Below are positions 34,499 through 42,132 of a DNA stretch of 64,000 bases, in pieces (position 1 is the first letter of the stretch; every line of letters starts with the position of its first letter). Origin of the DNA: Microbacterium caowuchunii (GTDB lineage Bacteria; Actinomycetota; Actinomycetes; Actinomycetales; Microbacteriaceae); assembly GCF_008727755.1 (NCBI RefSeq), contig NZ_CP044231.1, forward strand, positions 186,001-250,000, in the 5' to 3' direction. The notes under the pieces are model-generated. The model ran no database searches. It had not been told where the DNA came from and saw only the letters and a program-made list of their open reading frames with translations. Both the position numbers and the translations under genes were made by a program.

Positions 34499-35647
34499 TC
34501 AGCCGACGAGGTTGCGGAAGGCGTCGAGACCCATGCCGTAGTTGATCCGGATGGTGGGAAGCGCCAGCTTGTCGGTGCCGATGCGCACGTACCCCGGCTC
34601 GACGGTGCGCGCCAGCTCGAAGCCGGACCGGCGCAGCGCCTCCTTGGCCGTGTCGTTGTAGTGGCCGAACGGATAGGCCATCACCTCGGTCGCGCCGAGG
34701 ATCTCCGCCGAGGTCGCCATGTCCGCGGCGATCTGGTCGACGCTCCAGTTCACCATCCGGCCCTTCCCGTTGTCGCCGGCGCTGTGCATGTCGTGGGTGT
34801 GCGAACGCTGCAGCACGTACATGTTGGGCGTCGGCTCGGTGCGGGCGGAGGTGATCACGAACGACGTGGTGGGGATGCGGTACGCCTCCACGATCGGCGC
34901 CGCCAGCTCCAGCCAGGTGGAGTCCGCGTCGTCATCGGTGACGATCGCGGACAGCTTCGGAATGTAGAGGCGGCCGTCGATGAAGGCGCTCAGCTCGTCC
35001 CAGGTGGGCAGGTAGAACTCGTTCTCGGCGAGGTAGGCCATCTGCGCCTCGAAGTCGCCGATGTAGGCGAAGTTCGCCTTCAGCCAGTTGTCCTCCCCCT
35101 CGGGCCGGGTCGTGAACTGGTGGTACATCAGGATGGGGACGCCGACGTCCTCCGCCGCCACCTCATCGGCGGACTTCCACGCGCCGTGCAGGGTGACCTC
35201 GCGATCCGTGCAGGTCACGACATCCGCGCCGTTGACGCGCGCCCCGACCGCGAGGGCCGCGGCGTCCTCGGGGGTCGCGTACCAGCCGGCGAATGCGGCG
35301 CCGTCACGGGCAGGGATCGGAAGGCCGGCGTAGAGCGTTCCCTGGGACTGCAGCTGCGGGCCGTCGGCGATGCCGTCACCGGCGAAGCTCACGGCGCACG
35401 CCGCGGGATCGTCGGTCGTGGCGAGCAGCGCCTCCGCCGCGGTCAGCGGAGCGGGGGTGGGTGTCGGGGTGGGGGTGGCGGTCGGAGAGTCGGGGGCCGC
35501 AACGGCGGGTGCGCTCGCGCTCACCGAGCGCATCACCGCGAGGGTCACCACCACGGCCACGGCCAGCACCACCGCCCCGACGAGTCCGCCGATGACGAGT
35601 CTGCGTGCGCGCCCCGGCATCCGTTGCGCATGTCGTGCCCGGTTCAT
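34499..35647 (-). CDS. Membrane-anchored polysaccharide deacetylase family protein
   Basis: A 382-residue protein with a single N-terminal anchor (RLVIGGLVGAVVLAVAVVVT) and a Thr/Pro linker (PTATPTPTPTPAP). A region of about 60 residues (AGWYATPEDAAALAVGARV ... TLHGAW) resembles the Flg_new/InlB beta-repeat. The NodB domain follows: VPILMYHQF, VTDDDADSTW in place of the usual TFDDG, SHTHDMHS with the zinc His pair, and MAYPFGHYND. The outside location and fold suggest cell-wall or capsular deacetylation. AAGGGGGA precedes the ATG at 35647. Confidence 0.85.
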   Translation of the reverse strand: MNRARHAQRMPGRARRLVIGGLVGAVVLAVAVVVTLAVMRSVSASAPAVAAPDSPTATPTPTPTPAPLTAAEALLATTDDPAACAVSFAGDGIADGPQLQSQGTLYAGLPIPARDGAAFAGWYATPEDAAALAVGARVNGADVVTCTDREVTLHGAWKSADEVAAEDVGVPILMYHQFTTRPEGEDNWLKANFAYIGDFEAQMAYLAENEFYLPTWDELSAFIDGRLYIPKLSAIVTDDDADSTWLELAAPIVEAYRIPTTSFVITSARTEPTPNMYVLQRSHTHDMHSAGDNGKGRMVNWSVDQIAADMATSAEILGATEVMAYPFGHYNDTAKEALRRSGFELARTVEPGYVRIGTDKLALPTIRINYGMGLDAFRNLVG

Positions 35648-35846
35648 GTTCCCCCTTCGTGCGGGCGGCTCCTCTGCTCCCCGCGCGGCCGCCACTGCAA
35701 CGCTGCGATCCTAACCGTCCGGACACCTGCCGCCCGGCGGGCGACAAGGGGAGGGGTAGGGTTTCTGAGGCCGCGCCGCCCGGATCCGCTCCCGCCGGGA
35801 GTTCCCGGATGCCGCGCCGGCACCCCCCTGATCCGCTGGAGTCCCC

Positions 35847-37358
35847 GTGCCCGCCGCACCCGCCGTCCCGTCCCGCTACCGGATCGAACCGACCGTCCTG
35901 CAGGCGCTCCGCAGCCCCCGGCTGCTCACCCGTGAGGTGCTCGCCGGGCTCGTGGTGGCGATCGCCCTCATCCCCGAGGCCATCGCGTTCTCGATCATCG
36001 CAGGGGTCGACCCCCGGGTGGGGCTGTTCTCGTCGTTCGTCATGGCCGTGGTCATCGCCTTCGTCGGAGGCCGTCCGGCGATGATCACCGCGGCGACCGG
36101 GGCGGTGGCCCTCGTCATCGCGCCGGTGGCCCGCGAGTACGGGATGGACTACTTCATCGCCACGGTGCTGTTGGCCGGCGTCATCCAGATCCTCCTGGCG
36201 CTGCTCGGCGTCGCGAAGCTCATGCGCTTCATCCCGCGCAGCGTCATGGTCGGCTTCGTGAACGCGCTGGCCATCCTGATCTTCGTGTCGCAGGTCCCGC
36301 AACTCATCGACGTGCCCTGGGCGGTGTATCCGCTCGTCGCGGTGGGCCTCGTCATCCTGTTCCTGCTCCCGAAGCTGACCCGGGTCGTGCCCGCCCCTCT
36401 CGTGGCCATCGTGCTGCTGACCGGCGCCGTCGTCGTGTTCGCGATCTCGGTGCCGACGGTCGGCGACCAGGGGGAGCTGCCGCGGAGCCTTCCGGAGCTG
36501 TTCATCCCGCACGTGCCGCTCACCTTCGAGACGCTGCGGATCATCGCGCCCTACGCGCTCGCGGTCGCCGTGGTCGGTCTCCTGGAGTCGCTGATGACGG
36601 CGAAGCTCGTCGACGAGATCACGGACACGCACTCGCGCAAGACCCGCGAGGCGTGGGGTCAGGGCGTCGCGAACATCGCCTCCGGGATGTTCGGGGGCAT
36701 GGGCGGCTGCGCGATGATCGGCCAGACGATGATCAACGTGAAGGCCTCGGGCGCGCGCACGCGCATCTCCACCTTCCTGGCCGGTGTGTTCCTCCTGATC
36801 CTCGTCGTGGTGCTCGGCGACATCGTCGCGATCATCCCCATGGCGGCCCTCGTGGCCGTCATGATCCTCGTCTCCATCTCGACGTTCGACTGGCACAGCA
36901 TCCGCATCTCCACCCTGCGCCGGATGCCGAAGAGCGAGACCGCGGTCATGGTCGTCACCGTCGCGATCACCGTGTGGACCCACAACCTCGCGATCGGCGT
37001 CGGCGCGGGAGTGCTCCTGGCGATGGTGCTGTTCGCCCGCCGGGTCGCGCACTTCGCGACGGTCACGCGCACGGTGGATGCCGACGCGCCCGTGCCGACC
37101 GCGCACTACCGGGTGGACGGCGAACTCTTCTTCGCCTCCAGCAACGACCTCACGACCCAGTTCGAGTACACCGCGGACCCGGCGCACGTGGTCATCGACA
37201 TGTCCGGTTCGCACATCTGGGACGCGTCGACCGTGGCGGCGCTGGATGCCATCGTCACGAAGTACGGCCAGCACGGGAAGACCGTGGTCCTGGAGGGGAT
37301 GAACGAGGCGACCACCGCGTTCCACCGCCGACTCTCCGGCGGCGTCGCGGCGGAGTAG
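35847..37358 (+). CDS. SulP-family anion transporter with STAS domain
   Basis: A 503-residue SLC26/SulP transporter, importing or exchanging sulfate, bicarbonate or a related anion. It opens with LTREVLAGLVVAIALIPEAI, the family's first helices, and contains 10-12 helices to residue about 405. The cytoplasmic STAS domain (about 415-500) has VVIDMSGSHIWDASTVAALD. GTG at 35847 with GGAG before it. The gap 35648-35846 has TAGGGT (35757-35762) as a possible -10, then a G+C-rich leader of about 80 bases without a recognised riboswitch. Confidence 0.9.
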   Translation: MPAAPAVPSRYRIEPTVLQALRSPRLLTREVLAGLVVAIALIPEAIAFSIIAGVDPRVGLFSSFVMAVVIAFVGGRPAMITAATGAVALVIAPVAREYGMDYFIATVLLAGVIQILLALLGVAKLMRFIPRSVMVGFVNALAILIFVSQVPQLIDVPWAVYPLVAVGLVILFLLPKLTRVVPAPLVAIVLLTGAVVVFAISVPTVGDQGELPRSLPELFIPHVPLTFETLRIIAPYALAVAVVGLLESLMTAKLVDEITDTHSRKTREAWGQGVANIASGMFGGMGGCAMIGQTMINVKASGARTRISTFLAGVFLLILVVVLGDIVAIIPMAALVAVMILVSISTFDWHSIRISTLRRMPKSETAVMVVTVAITVWTHNLAIGVGAGVLLAMVLFARRVAHFATVTRTVDADAPVPTAHYRVDGELFFASSNDLTTQFEYTADPAHVVIDMSGSHIWDASTVAALDAIVTKYGQHGKTVVLEGMNEATTAFHRRLSGGVAAE

Positions 37359-37431
37359 CGCCGGCGCTCCCTCGCCAGCGTTCCCCGTGTCCTCAGGGGA
37401 GATGAAGACCCCCCTCGGAGTAGAAGCCTCC

Positions 37432-37791
37432 TCAGTCCCCCGACAGCGGTTCAGGTTTCGCGGCGTCCGCCGGAGGCGCCGGCAGCAGCTTCAGGCCCAC
37501 GACCGCGCCGATGATCCCGGCGATGAACACGACCTTCCAGACGGAGAACTCCTCCGCCCCGGTCGCCAGTGCGAAGCCCACCGTCAGAGCCGCGCCGACA
37601 CCGACCCAGACCGAATACGCGGTACCGATCGGGATGCTCTTCGCCGCCCAGCCGAGTCCGGCCATGCTCGCCACGAGCGCGACGACGAACACCACCGTCG
37701 GCACGGGGAGGCTGAGACCCTCGGAGGAGCCCAGCGCGGTGGCCCACACCGCCTCGAACACGGCGCTCACCAGCAGCACGATCCACGGCAT
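37432..37791 (-). CDS. SMR-family exporter subunit, probably guanidinium (Gdx type)
   Basis: A 119-residue four-helix drug/metabolite transporter. It begins MPWIVLLVSAVFEAVWATAL with the central Glu that couples protons to substrate, and the loop SIPIGTAYSVWVGVGAALTV is the family signature. The tail (PPADAAKPEPLSGD) is polar. It starts one base after the stop of the upstream paralogue (TGA-G-ATG), so the two are coupled and probably form a heterodimer. The guanidine-III riboswitch in front of the pair points to guanidinium export. Confidence 0.9.
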   Translation of the reverse strand: MPWIVLLVSAVFEAVWATALGSSEGLSLPVPTVVFVVALVASMAGLGWAAKSIPIGTAYSVWVGVGAALTVGFALATGAEEFSVWKVVFIAGIIGAVVGLKLLPAPPADAAKPEPLSGD

Positions 37792-37792
37792 C

Positions 37793-38107
37793 TCAGCTCA
37801 CCACCTTGAGGCCGATGACGCAGGCGACCAACAGGAGCAGAAGCAGGATGCGGCCGAGCGAGGCCCGTTCGGCGCGGGTCACGATCGCCCACACCACGGT
37901 GAGCGTCGCGCCGATCCCCACCCACACCGCGTAGGCGGTGCCGGTGGGCAGCTCGTTCATCGCGAAGGCGAGCCCGGCCATGCTGGCCAGCAGCGAGACC
38001 CCGAACACGATCGTCGGGACGACCCGGCGGAATCCCCGGGAGGCGGAGAGCGCCGAGGCCCAGACGGCCTCCAGCATCCCCGAGACGATCAGCACGATCC
38101 ATGCCAT
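37793..38107 (-). CDS. SMR-family exporter subunit, probably guanidinium (Gdx type)
   Basis: A 104-residue four-helix protein, MAWIVLIVSGMLEAVWASAL at the start with the essential Glu, and NELPTGTAYAVWVGIGATLT as signature loop. It is the first gene of the SMR pair. The ATG at 38107 is eight bases after GGAAGG, which directly abuts the riboswitch, so translation start is the likely control point. Paired SMR genes usually make antiparallel heterodimers, here probably moving guanidinium out against protons. Confidence 0.92.
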   Translation of the reverse strand: MAWIVLIVSGMLEAVWASALSASRGFRRVVPTIVFGVSLLASMAGLAFAMNELPTGTAYAVWVGIGATLTVVWAIVTRAERASLGRILLLLLLVACVIGLKVVS

Positions 38108-38110
38108 GAC

Positions 38111-38163
38111 GAGACCTTCCGAGTCAGTCTTGTCAGCTGCGGGTACTGCTCCCTCGTCCGCAG
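38111..38163 (-). promoter_or_regulatory. Guanidine-III riboswitch (ykkC-III)
   Basis: On the minus strand from 38163 the sequence matches the class III consensus: GGACGAGG, then TACCCG, then GACAAGAC. Stem P1 pairs CTGCGG (38163-38158) with CCGCAG (38142-38137). The pseudoknot pairs CAGT (38148-38145) with ACTG (38128-38125) and GAG (38151-38149) with CTC (38123-38121), leaving one bulged A. The ribosome site GGAAGG (38120-38115) begins directly after the pseudoknot, indicating translational control by guanidinium. Compared from memory of the Thermobifida fusca aptamer; a covariance search would confirm it. Confidence 0.9.
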
Positions 38164-38242
38164 GGCCGGTGGGACCCTCCCGGAGATCATAACCGGGCGC
38201 AAGTCCCCTCCGCCCTGCCTCGGCGGCTGGTATCCCGGATGC

Positions 38243-39112
38243 ATGGCGGCTGGGCGATCCGACGGGGAGGCGGGACGCATCCGGGTCGGGATATCCGGAT
38301 GGCGGTACCCGTCCTGGCGCGGTGATTTCTATCCGCGGGGCCTCGCCCAGCGCCGGGAGCTGGAGTACGTCGGCGAGCGGATGTCGACGCTCGAGGTGAA
38401 CGGGTCGTTCTATTCGCTGCAGCGACCGGAGAGCTACCGCCGGTGGCGGGAGGCCGTGCCGGAGGACTTCGTGTTCGCGGTGAAGGGCTCCCGGTACATC
38501 ACCCACATGCTGCGGCTGCGCAATGTCGAGACGGCGATGTCCAACTTCCTCGCCTCGGGTGTGCTGGCCCTCGGCGCGCAACTCGGGCCGATCCTGTGGC
38601 AGCTGCCCGAGCGGTTGTCGTTCGACCCGGTGGGGCTGGAGGAGTTCCTGCAGGGGCTCCCGCGTTCGACGGGAGCGGCACTGGAGTCCGCCCGCCGGCA
38701 CGATGAACGGCTCGACGGGCGCGCGTGGCTCTCGATCGACGCGGACCGTCCGATCCGCCATGCGCTGGAACCGCGATCGCCGAGCTTCGAGGACCCCGCC
38801 GTGGTGGAGATGCTGCGCCGGCACTCCGTGGCGCTCACGGTCGCGGACACCGCGGGCCGGTGGCCGGCGTTCGGGCAGGTCACGGCGGACTTCGCCTACG
38901 TGCGGCTGCACGGCGCCGAGGATCTCTACGCCAGCGGCTACACCGGAGCCGAGCTCGACGCCTGGGCGGACCGTATCCTCGCCTGGGCCGATGGAAGCGA
39001 CACTCCGGACGGGCGTCCCCGCGACGTGTACGTGTACTTCGACAACGATGCGCGCGGGCACGCTCCGCACGACGCGCTGGCGCTCGCCGCGCGCATCCGG
39101 GAGCGGTCATGA
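38243..39112 (+). CDS. DUF72 domain protein
   Basis: A 289-residue TIM-barrel-like protein. The opening RVGISGWRYPSWRGDFYP, then VNGSFYSLQRPESYRRWREA, and the middle FAVKGSRYITHMLRLRN are diagnostic of DUF72 (YecE-like), a widely conserved family with unknown chemistry. The C-terminus has YVRLHGAEDLYASGYT and YVYFDNDARGHAPHDAL. ATG at 38243. Its stop overlaps the start of the KTSC gene by four bases (ATGA), so the two are one unit. Confidence 0.88.
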   Translation: MAAGRSDGEAGRIRVGISGWRYPSWRGDFYPRGLAQRRELEYVGERMSTLEVNGSFYSLQRPESYRRWREAVPEDFVFAVKGSRYITHMLRLRNVETAMSNFLASGVLALGAQLGPILWQLPERLSFDPVGLEEFLQGLPRSTGAALESARRHDERLDGRAWLSIDADRPIRHALEPRSPSFEDPAVVEMLRRHSVALTVADTAGRWPAFGQVTADFAYVRLHGAEDLYASGYTGAELDAWADRILAWADGSDTPDGRPRDVYVYFDNDARGHAPHDALALAARIRERS

Positions 39113-39327
39113 AGCGCCGGCCCGTCGAGTCCTCAGCACTCGCCTCGGTCGGCTACGACGCGGCGAACGGGGTCCTGGAGATCGAGTTCACCAGCGGTGA
39201 GGTGTACCGGTACTTCGCCGTGCCGCCGTCGGTGCATCGGGGGCTCCTCGCCGCCGACAGTCACGGACGGTTCTTCCGCGAACGCATCCGGGAACGGTAC
39301 CCGACCGAGCGCGTGCCGCGCCGATGA
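39109..39327 (+). CDS. KTSC domain protein
   Basis: A 72-residue protein carrying the KTSC fold (SSALASVGYDAANGVLEIEF then GEVYRYFAVPPSVHRGLLAA), a small beta-rich domain named for its link to lysyl-tRNA synthetases and thought to bind nucleic acid or protein. Function is unknown. It is translationally coupled to the upstream DUF72 gene and ends seven bases from the convergent CarD-like gene. Confidence 0.85.
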   Translation: MKRRPVESSALASVGYDAANGVLEIEFTSGEVYRYFAVPPSVHRGLLAADSHGRFFRERIRERYPTERVPRR

Positions 39328-39333
39328 AGCGGA

Positions 39334-39849
39334 TCAGGCCGTGCGTGCGGGGGGGACCGTCTCCGCGCCCGCCAGTGCCGCCTCGTTGATCATCCGGAGG
39401 GCATCCTCGAAAGTCACGCCGAGAACGGCGGCGAACTCCTCGCCGAGTGCGTTCCGCGCCTCGTCGAGCAGCTCACGCTCGGCGCCCGGGAGGGGGGAGA
39501 CGCCCTTCGTCCGCACGATCTCGCGGACCAGCGCCGCCTTCGCGGATCCCTCTCCGGTCACGAGACGCTGACGGTACTGCTTGATGCGATGCGCCCAGGT
39601 CTTGTCGTACTTCTCGCTCGGTCCGCGCAGCACCTCGAGGAGCTCACCGATCGTGGCCTTGGTGTAGAGCGCCCGCACGCCGACCTGATCCGCGGAATCC
39701 AGCGGGATGCTGATCCGCAGACCGTCGCGGGCGACTTCCAGGTCCAGGTAGTCGCGAGCCTCGCCCCGCACCGTGCGCGTCCGCAGGGAACGGACGGTGG
39801 CGAGGCCGTGGAAGGGGTGGGCGATGGTCTGACCGACGGAGAAGAGCAA
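39334..39849 (-). CDS. CarD/CdnL-family transcription regulator
   Basis: A 171-residue RNA-polymerase-binding protein. The N-terminal Tudor-like domain starts MLFSVGQTIAHPFHGLATV, reads YLDLEVARDGLRISIPLDSA, and contacts the beta subunit; the helical C-terminal part has WAHRIKQYRQRLVTGEGSAK. CarD proteins stabilise the open promoter complex. This copy differs from the canonical essential CarD in the loop HPFHG and in length, so it is probably a paralogue. The start is placed at TTG 39849 because homologues begin there, but the frame is open upstream to a GTG at 39996. Confidence 0.8.
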   Translation of the reverse strand: MLFSVGQTIAHPFHGLATVRSLRTRTVRGEARDYLDLEVARDGLRISIPLDSADQVGVRALYTKATIGELLEVLRGPSEKYDKTWAHRIKQYRQRLVTGEGSAKAALVREIVRTKGVSPLPGAERELLDEARNALGEEFAAVLGVTFEDALRMINEAALAGAETVPPARTA

Positions 39850-39996
39850 GAGGAACCTCGATTCGTACGACGTCCGTCGACACCGTGGCTCCTGCGGGAG
39901 CCGGATGGCGGAAGGGGCGGCACGTGGCGCGTACCCGATCTCGGGCGACGCCGGAGCCGCACGCGCGGACGGCGTCACCTGCGACGAAGCCCTCAC

Positions 39997-40002
39997 ATTT
40001 TA
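39997..40002 (-). promoter_or_regulatory. Strong -10 element upstream of the CarD-like gene
   Basis: TAAAAT on the minus strand is the best -10 in this G+C-rich stretch. It would give a leader of about 140 bases to the TTG start, or a near-leaderless GTG start at 39996 and an N-terminal extension. The -35 is not obvious. The rest of the 39850-40029 gap is unassigned. Confidence 0.45.
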
Positions 40003-40029
40003 GGCTGACGACCTGGGATATCCCCGAGA

Positions 40030-40356
40030 TCACCCGGTGTCCGGCGACGGGCGTCCCGCCGCTTGGCGCACGGCGTCGACCAGCTCACGCCAGGGGCCGG
40101 TGAGCTGTCGTTCGCCGAGGCTGCACCGCCGCTGCCCCTCCGGCGTCCGCACGCGGATGTCCCACACGAAGCGGTCCGGTGCCGGTGTCCTGTCCGGGGC
40201 AGCCGGCCACGGGCAGCGGTCGATGAGCGCCATCCACCTGTCCGCATCGCGTCCCGCGGGACGCACCTGCCACTGCCGCCGGATGCCGGCGATCCCGCCG
40301 GTGCGGACGACCCTGACGAGGAGGGTGTCGTCATCCGGCGGGGCGGTCTCGCTCAT
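40030..40356 (-). CDS. Emfourin-type inhibitor of M4 peptidases
   Basis: A 108-residue protein. The core TLLVRVVRTGGIAGIRRQWQ and DRFVWDIRVRTPEGQRRCSL, together with its location, match the protealysin inhibitor emfourin, which blocks the active site of the neighbouring M4 peptidase tightly. It has no signal peptide, so it acts in the cytosol. The ATG at 40356 lies within the last 26 bases of the peptidase gene, so the inhibitor is made with the enzyme. Trp and Arg rich in the N-terminal third. Confidence 0.85.
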   Translation of the reverse strand: MSETAPPDDDTLLVRVVRTGGIAGIRRQWQVRPAGRDADRWMALIDRCPWPAAPDRTPAPDRFVWDIRVRTPEGQRRCSLGERQLTGPWRELVDAVRQAAGRPSPDTG

Positions 40357-41419
40357 CCTCGTACACTCCCACGGTGGTCCACGCCGCGCGCACCGCGGAG
40401 GCCACCTCTGAGTCGACACCGTACTCCTGCTCGGCCGCGGACACCGTCGCGTCGGCGAATTCGACGAAGGATGCGGTGCTCGACAACGGACCGGTCAGGG
40501 CGCGGTACCAGACCACTCCGGCCCGCTCCCAGGCGAAGCCGCCGAGCTCCCGCGCGGCGAGCGCGAACGCCCGGTTAGGGATGCCCGAGTTGATGTGCAC
40601 GCCGCCGTCGTCCTCGGTCGTCACCACGAAGTCCCGCATGTGCGCGGGCTGCGGATCCCGGCCGAGCTCGTCGTCGTCGTATGCGGTCCCCGGTGCGATC
40701 ATCGACCGCAGGGCCACGCCCTGCACCGCCTCGGTGAAGATCCCCGCCCCGATGAGCCAGGATGCGGACTCCGCCGTCTCGCCGGCGGTGAACTGCTCCG
40801 TCAGCGCCCCCAGCACGTCCGCGATGGACTCGTTCAGGGCGCCGGACTGCCCGCGGTACTCGAGGCCGGCGGTGTACTGGACGACGCCGTGGCCGAGCTC
40901 GTGCCCGATGACGGACAGTGAACCGGTGAACCCGCGGAAGACCTCGCCGTCACCGTCGCCGAACACCATCCGTTCGCCGTCCCAGAACGCGTTGTCGTAG
41001 TCGACGCCGTAGTGCACGGTCGCCTGCAGGGCGGCTCCCGCATCGTCCACGGAGCGACGCTGGAAGGCGGCCAGCAGCAGCTCGAAGGTCGCCCCGAGTC
41101 CGTCGAACGCCTCGTTCACGGCGACGTCGGCGACGGGAGGATCGTCCTCCGTGCGGACGACCACGCCGGGCAGGTCCTGCGTGTTCTGCGCGTCGCTGAC
41201 CGTGCGGTCGGGGGCGTCGCTGAGCGTGGCGACGAGGGAACCGGTGTCATCGATGGACAGGTCGATGCGTGCCCGGAGCGGCGGGCGTCCGGTCTGCAAG
41301 GTCCGCCGCGCGGCTGTCGCCGCCTGCGGGAACCGGCCGGACTCTGCCAGGCGGGCGAGGACATACCCCGGCACGATGCCGGGGGAGGAGGATGCGGGTG
41401 ACGCGGTGGGGGAGACCAT
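40331..41419 (-). CDS. M4 (thermolysin/protealysin-type) metallopeptidase
   Basis: A 362-residue zinc peptidase. Residues 1-45 are the short protealysin-type propeptide (GIVPGYVLARLAESGRF) and there is no signal peptide, unlike secreted thermolysins. Zinc ligands are His173 and His177 in HELGH and Glu197 in GALNESIADV; VHINSGIPNRAF carries the catalytic His. TAGCGT six bases before the ATG at 41419 suggests a leaderless mRNA. With the overlapping emfourin gene this forms the protealysin-inhibitor operon. Role unknown; in other bacteria these enzymes act on host actin or self proteins. Confidence 0.92.
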   Translation of the reverse strand: MVSPTASPASSSPGIVPGYVLARLAESGRFPQAATAARRTLQTGRPPLRARIDLSIDDTGSLVATLSDAPDRTVSDAQNTQDLPGVVVRTEDDPPVADVAVNEAFDGLGATFELLLAAFQRRSVDDAGAALQATVHYGVDYDNAFWDGERMVFGDGDGEVFRGFTGSLSVIGHELGHGVVQYTAGLEYRGQSGALNESIADVLGALTEQFTAGETAESASWLIGAGIFTEAVQGVALRSMIAPGTAYDDDELGRDPQPAHMRDFVVTTEDDGGVHINSGIPNRAFALAARELGGFAWERAGVVWYRALTGPLSSTASFVEFADATVSAAEQEYGVDSEVASAVRAAWTTVGVYEDERDRPAG

Positions 41420-41494
41420 GCCGAGACGCTACGCCGGGGTCCCGACGAACTGAAGGAGTACGTCGCCGTGCGTCGCCTCTCCTACGATGCGAGG

Positions 41495-41971
41495 ATGACC
41501 ACCGCCGATCATCCGCCCGTAGCTCCCGCCCTCCGGCTCGTCTCCACCATCCGCGTGCAGGTCGCGGAGCCCATGGAACTGGGCGAGGGGCCGGACGGCA
41601 GGCGCCGCATCGTCCCGATCGTCTCCGGCGCCGCGGCCGGCGAGCTGGAGGGCGTCGTGTTGCCCGGTGGCGCCGACTTCCAGGTGCTGCGGCCGGACGG
41701 CGTCACGGAGCTGGAGGCCCGGTACGCCATCGAGACGTCCGACGGCACCCGTATCGAGATCGTCAACCGCGGGATCCGGGCGGGGGACCCCGAGGACATC
41801 GCCAAGCTCATGGCCGGTCAGCCGGTGGACCCGGACCGCATCTACTTCCGCTCCGTGCCCGCCCTGCGGGCGCCGGCGGGCGGGTGGGATTGGGTGAATC
41901 GGACCCTGTTCGTGGGGCGCGGCATCCGTCGTCCCGATGCCGTGGAGCTGACCGTCTTCGCCGTGGAATGA
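41495..41971 (+). CDS. DUF3237 domain protein
   Basis: A 158-residue beta-barrel protein (LRLVSTIRVQVAEPMELGEG, then RIVPIVSGAAAGELEGVVLPG, and IYFRSVPALRAPAGGWDWVN) of the DUF3237 family, which is linked to polyketide- and lipid-type small-molecule metabolism but lacks a proven activity. TACGAT lies six bases before the ATG at 41495, so the mRNA is leaderless. It is divergent from the M4 peptidase gene; the two leaderless promoters are back to back. Confidence 0.8.
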   Translation: MTTADHPPVAPALRLVSTIRVQVAEPMELGEGPDGRRRIVPIVSGAAAGELEGVVLPGGADFQVLRPDGVTELEARYAIETSDGTRIEIVNRGIRAGDPEDIAKLMAGQPVDPDRIYFRSVPALRAPAGGWDWVNRTLFVGRGIRRPDAVELTVFAVE

Positions 41972-42064
41972 CGGGTCCGATGCACAAGAATCCCCCTCGG
42001 GGTATAGGCAGCTCTGATGATCCGAATCGGGAAACACATCTTCCCTGATGGCTCGCCCGGTGCG

Positions 42065-42106
42065 GATAGTAGGAGTAAGTTCACCGGTTCTCTACCCGTC
42101 CGGTGA
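42065..42106 (+). promoter_or_regulatory. Promoter and operator-like dyad of the aromatic ABC operon
   Basis: GATAGT (42065-42070) is a possible -10. Just downstream, TCACCGG (42081-42087) and CCGGTGA (42100-42106) form an inverted repeat with a 12-base spacer inside the leader. It could bind a repressor. The upstream gap also has a GATTC-rich stretch and ATCCCCCTCGGGGTAT at 41991-42006. Confidence 0.4.
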
Positions 42107-42132
42107 GTTCCGACTGCATCAAAGGAGATGAA

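Noticed and set aside
35757..35846. Riboswitch before the SulP gene
   Set aside because: The leader is G+C-rich and can fold, but no known aptamer consensus was recognised.
41991..42006. CsoR-like operator ATCCCCCTCGGGGTAT before the aromatic operon
   Set aside because: The outer bases are not properly symmetric and no copper gene is near; at most a weak hairpin after the DUF3237 gene.
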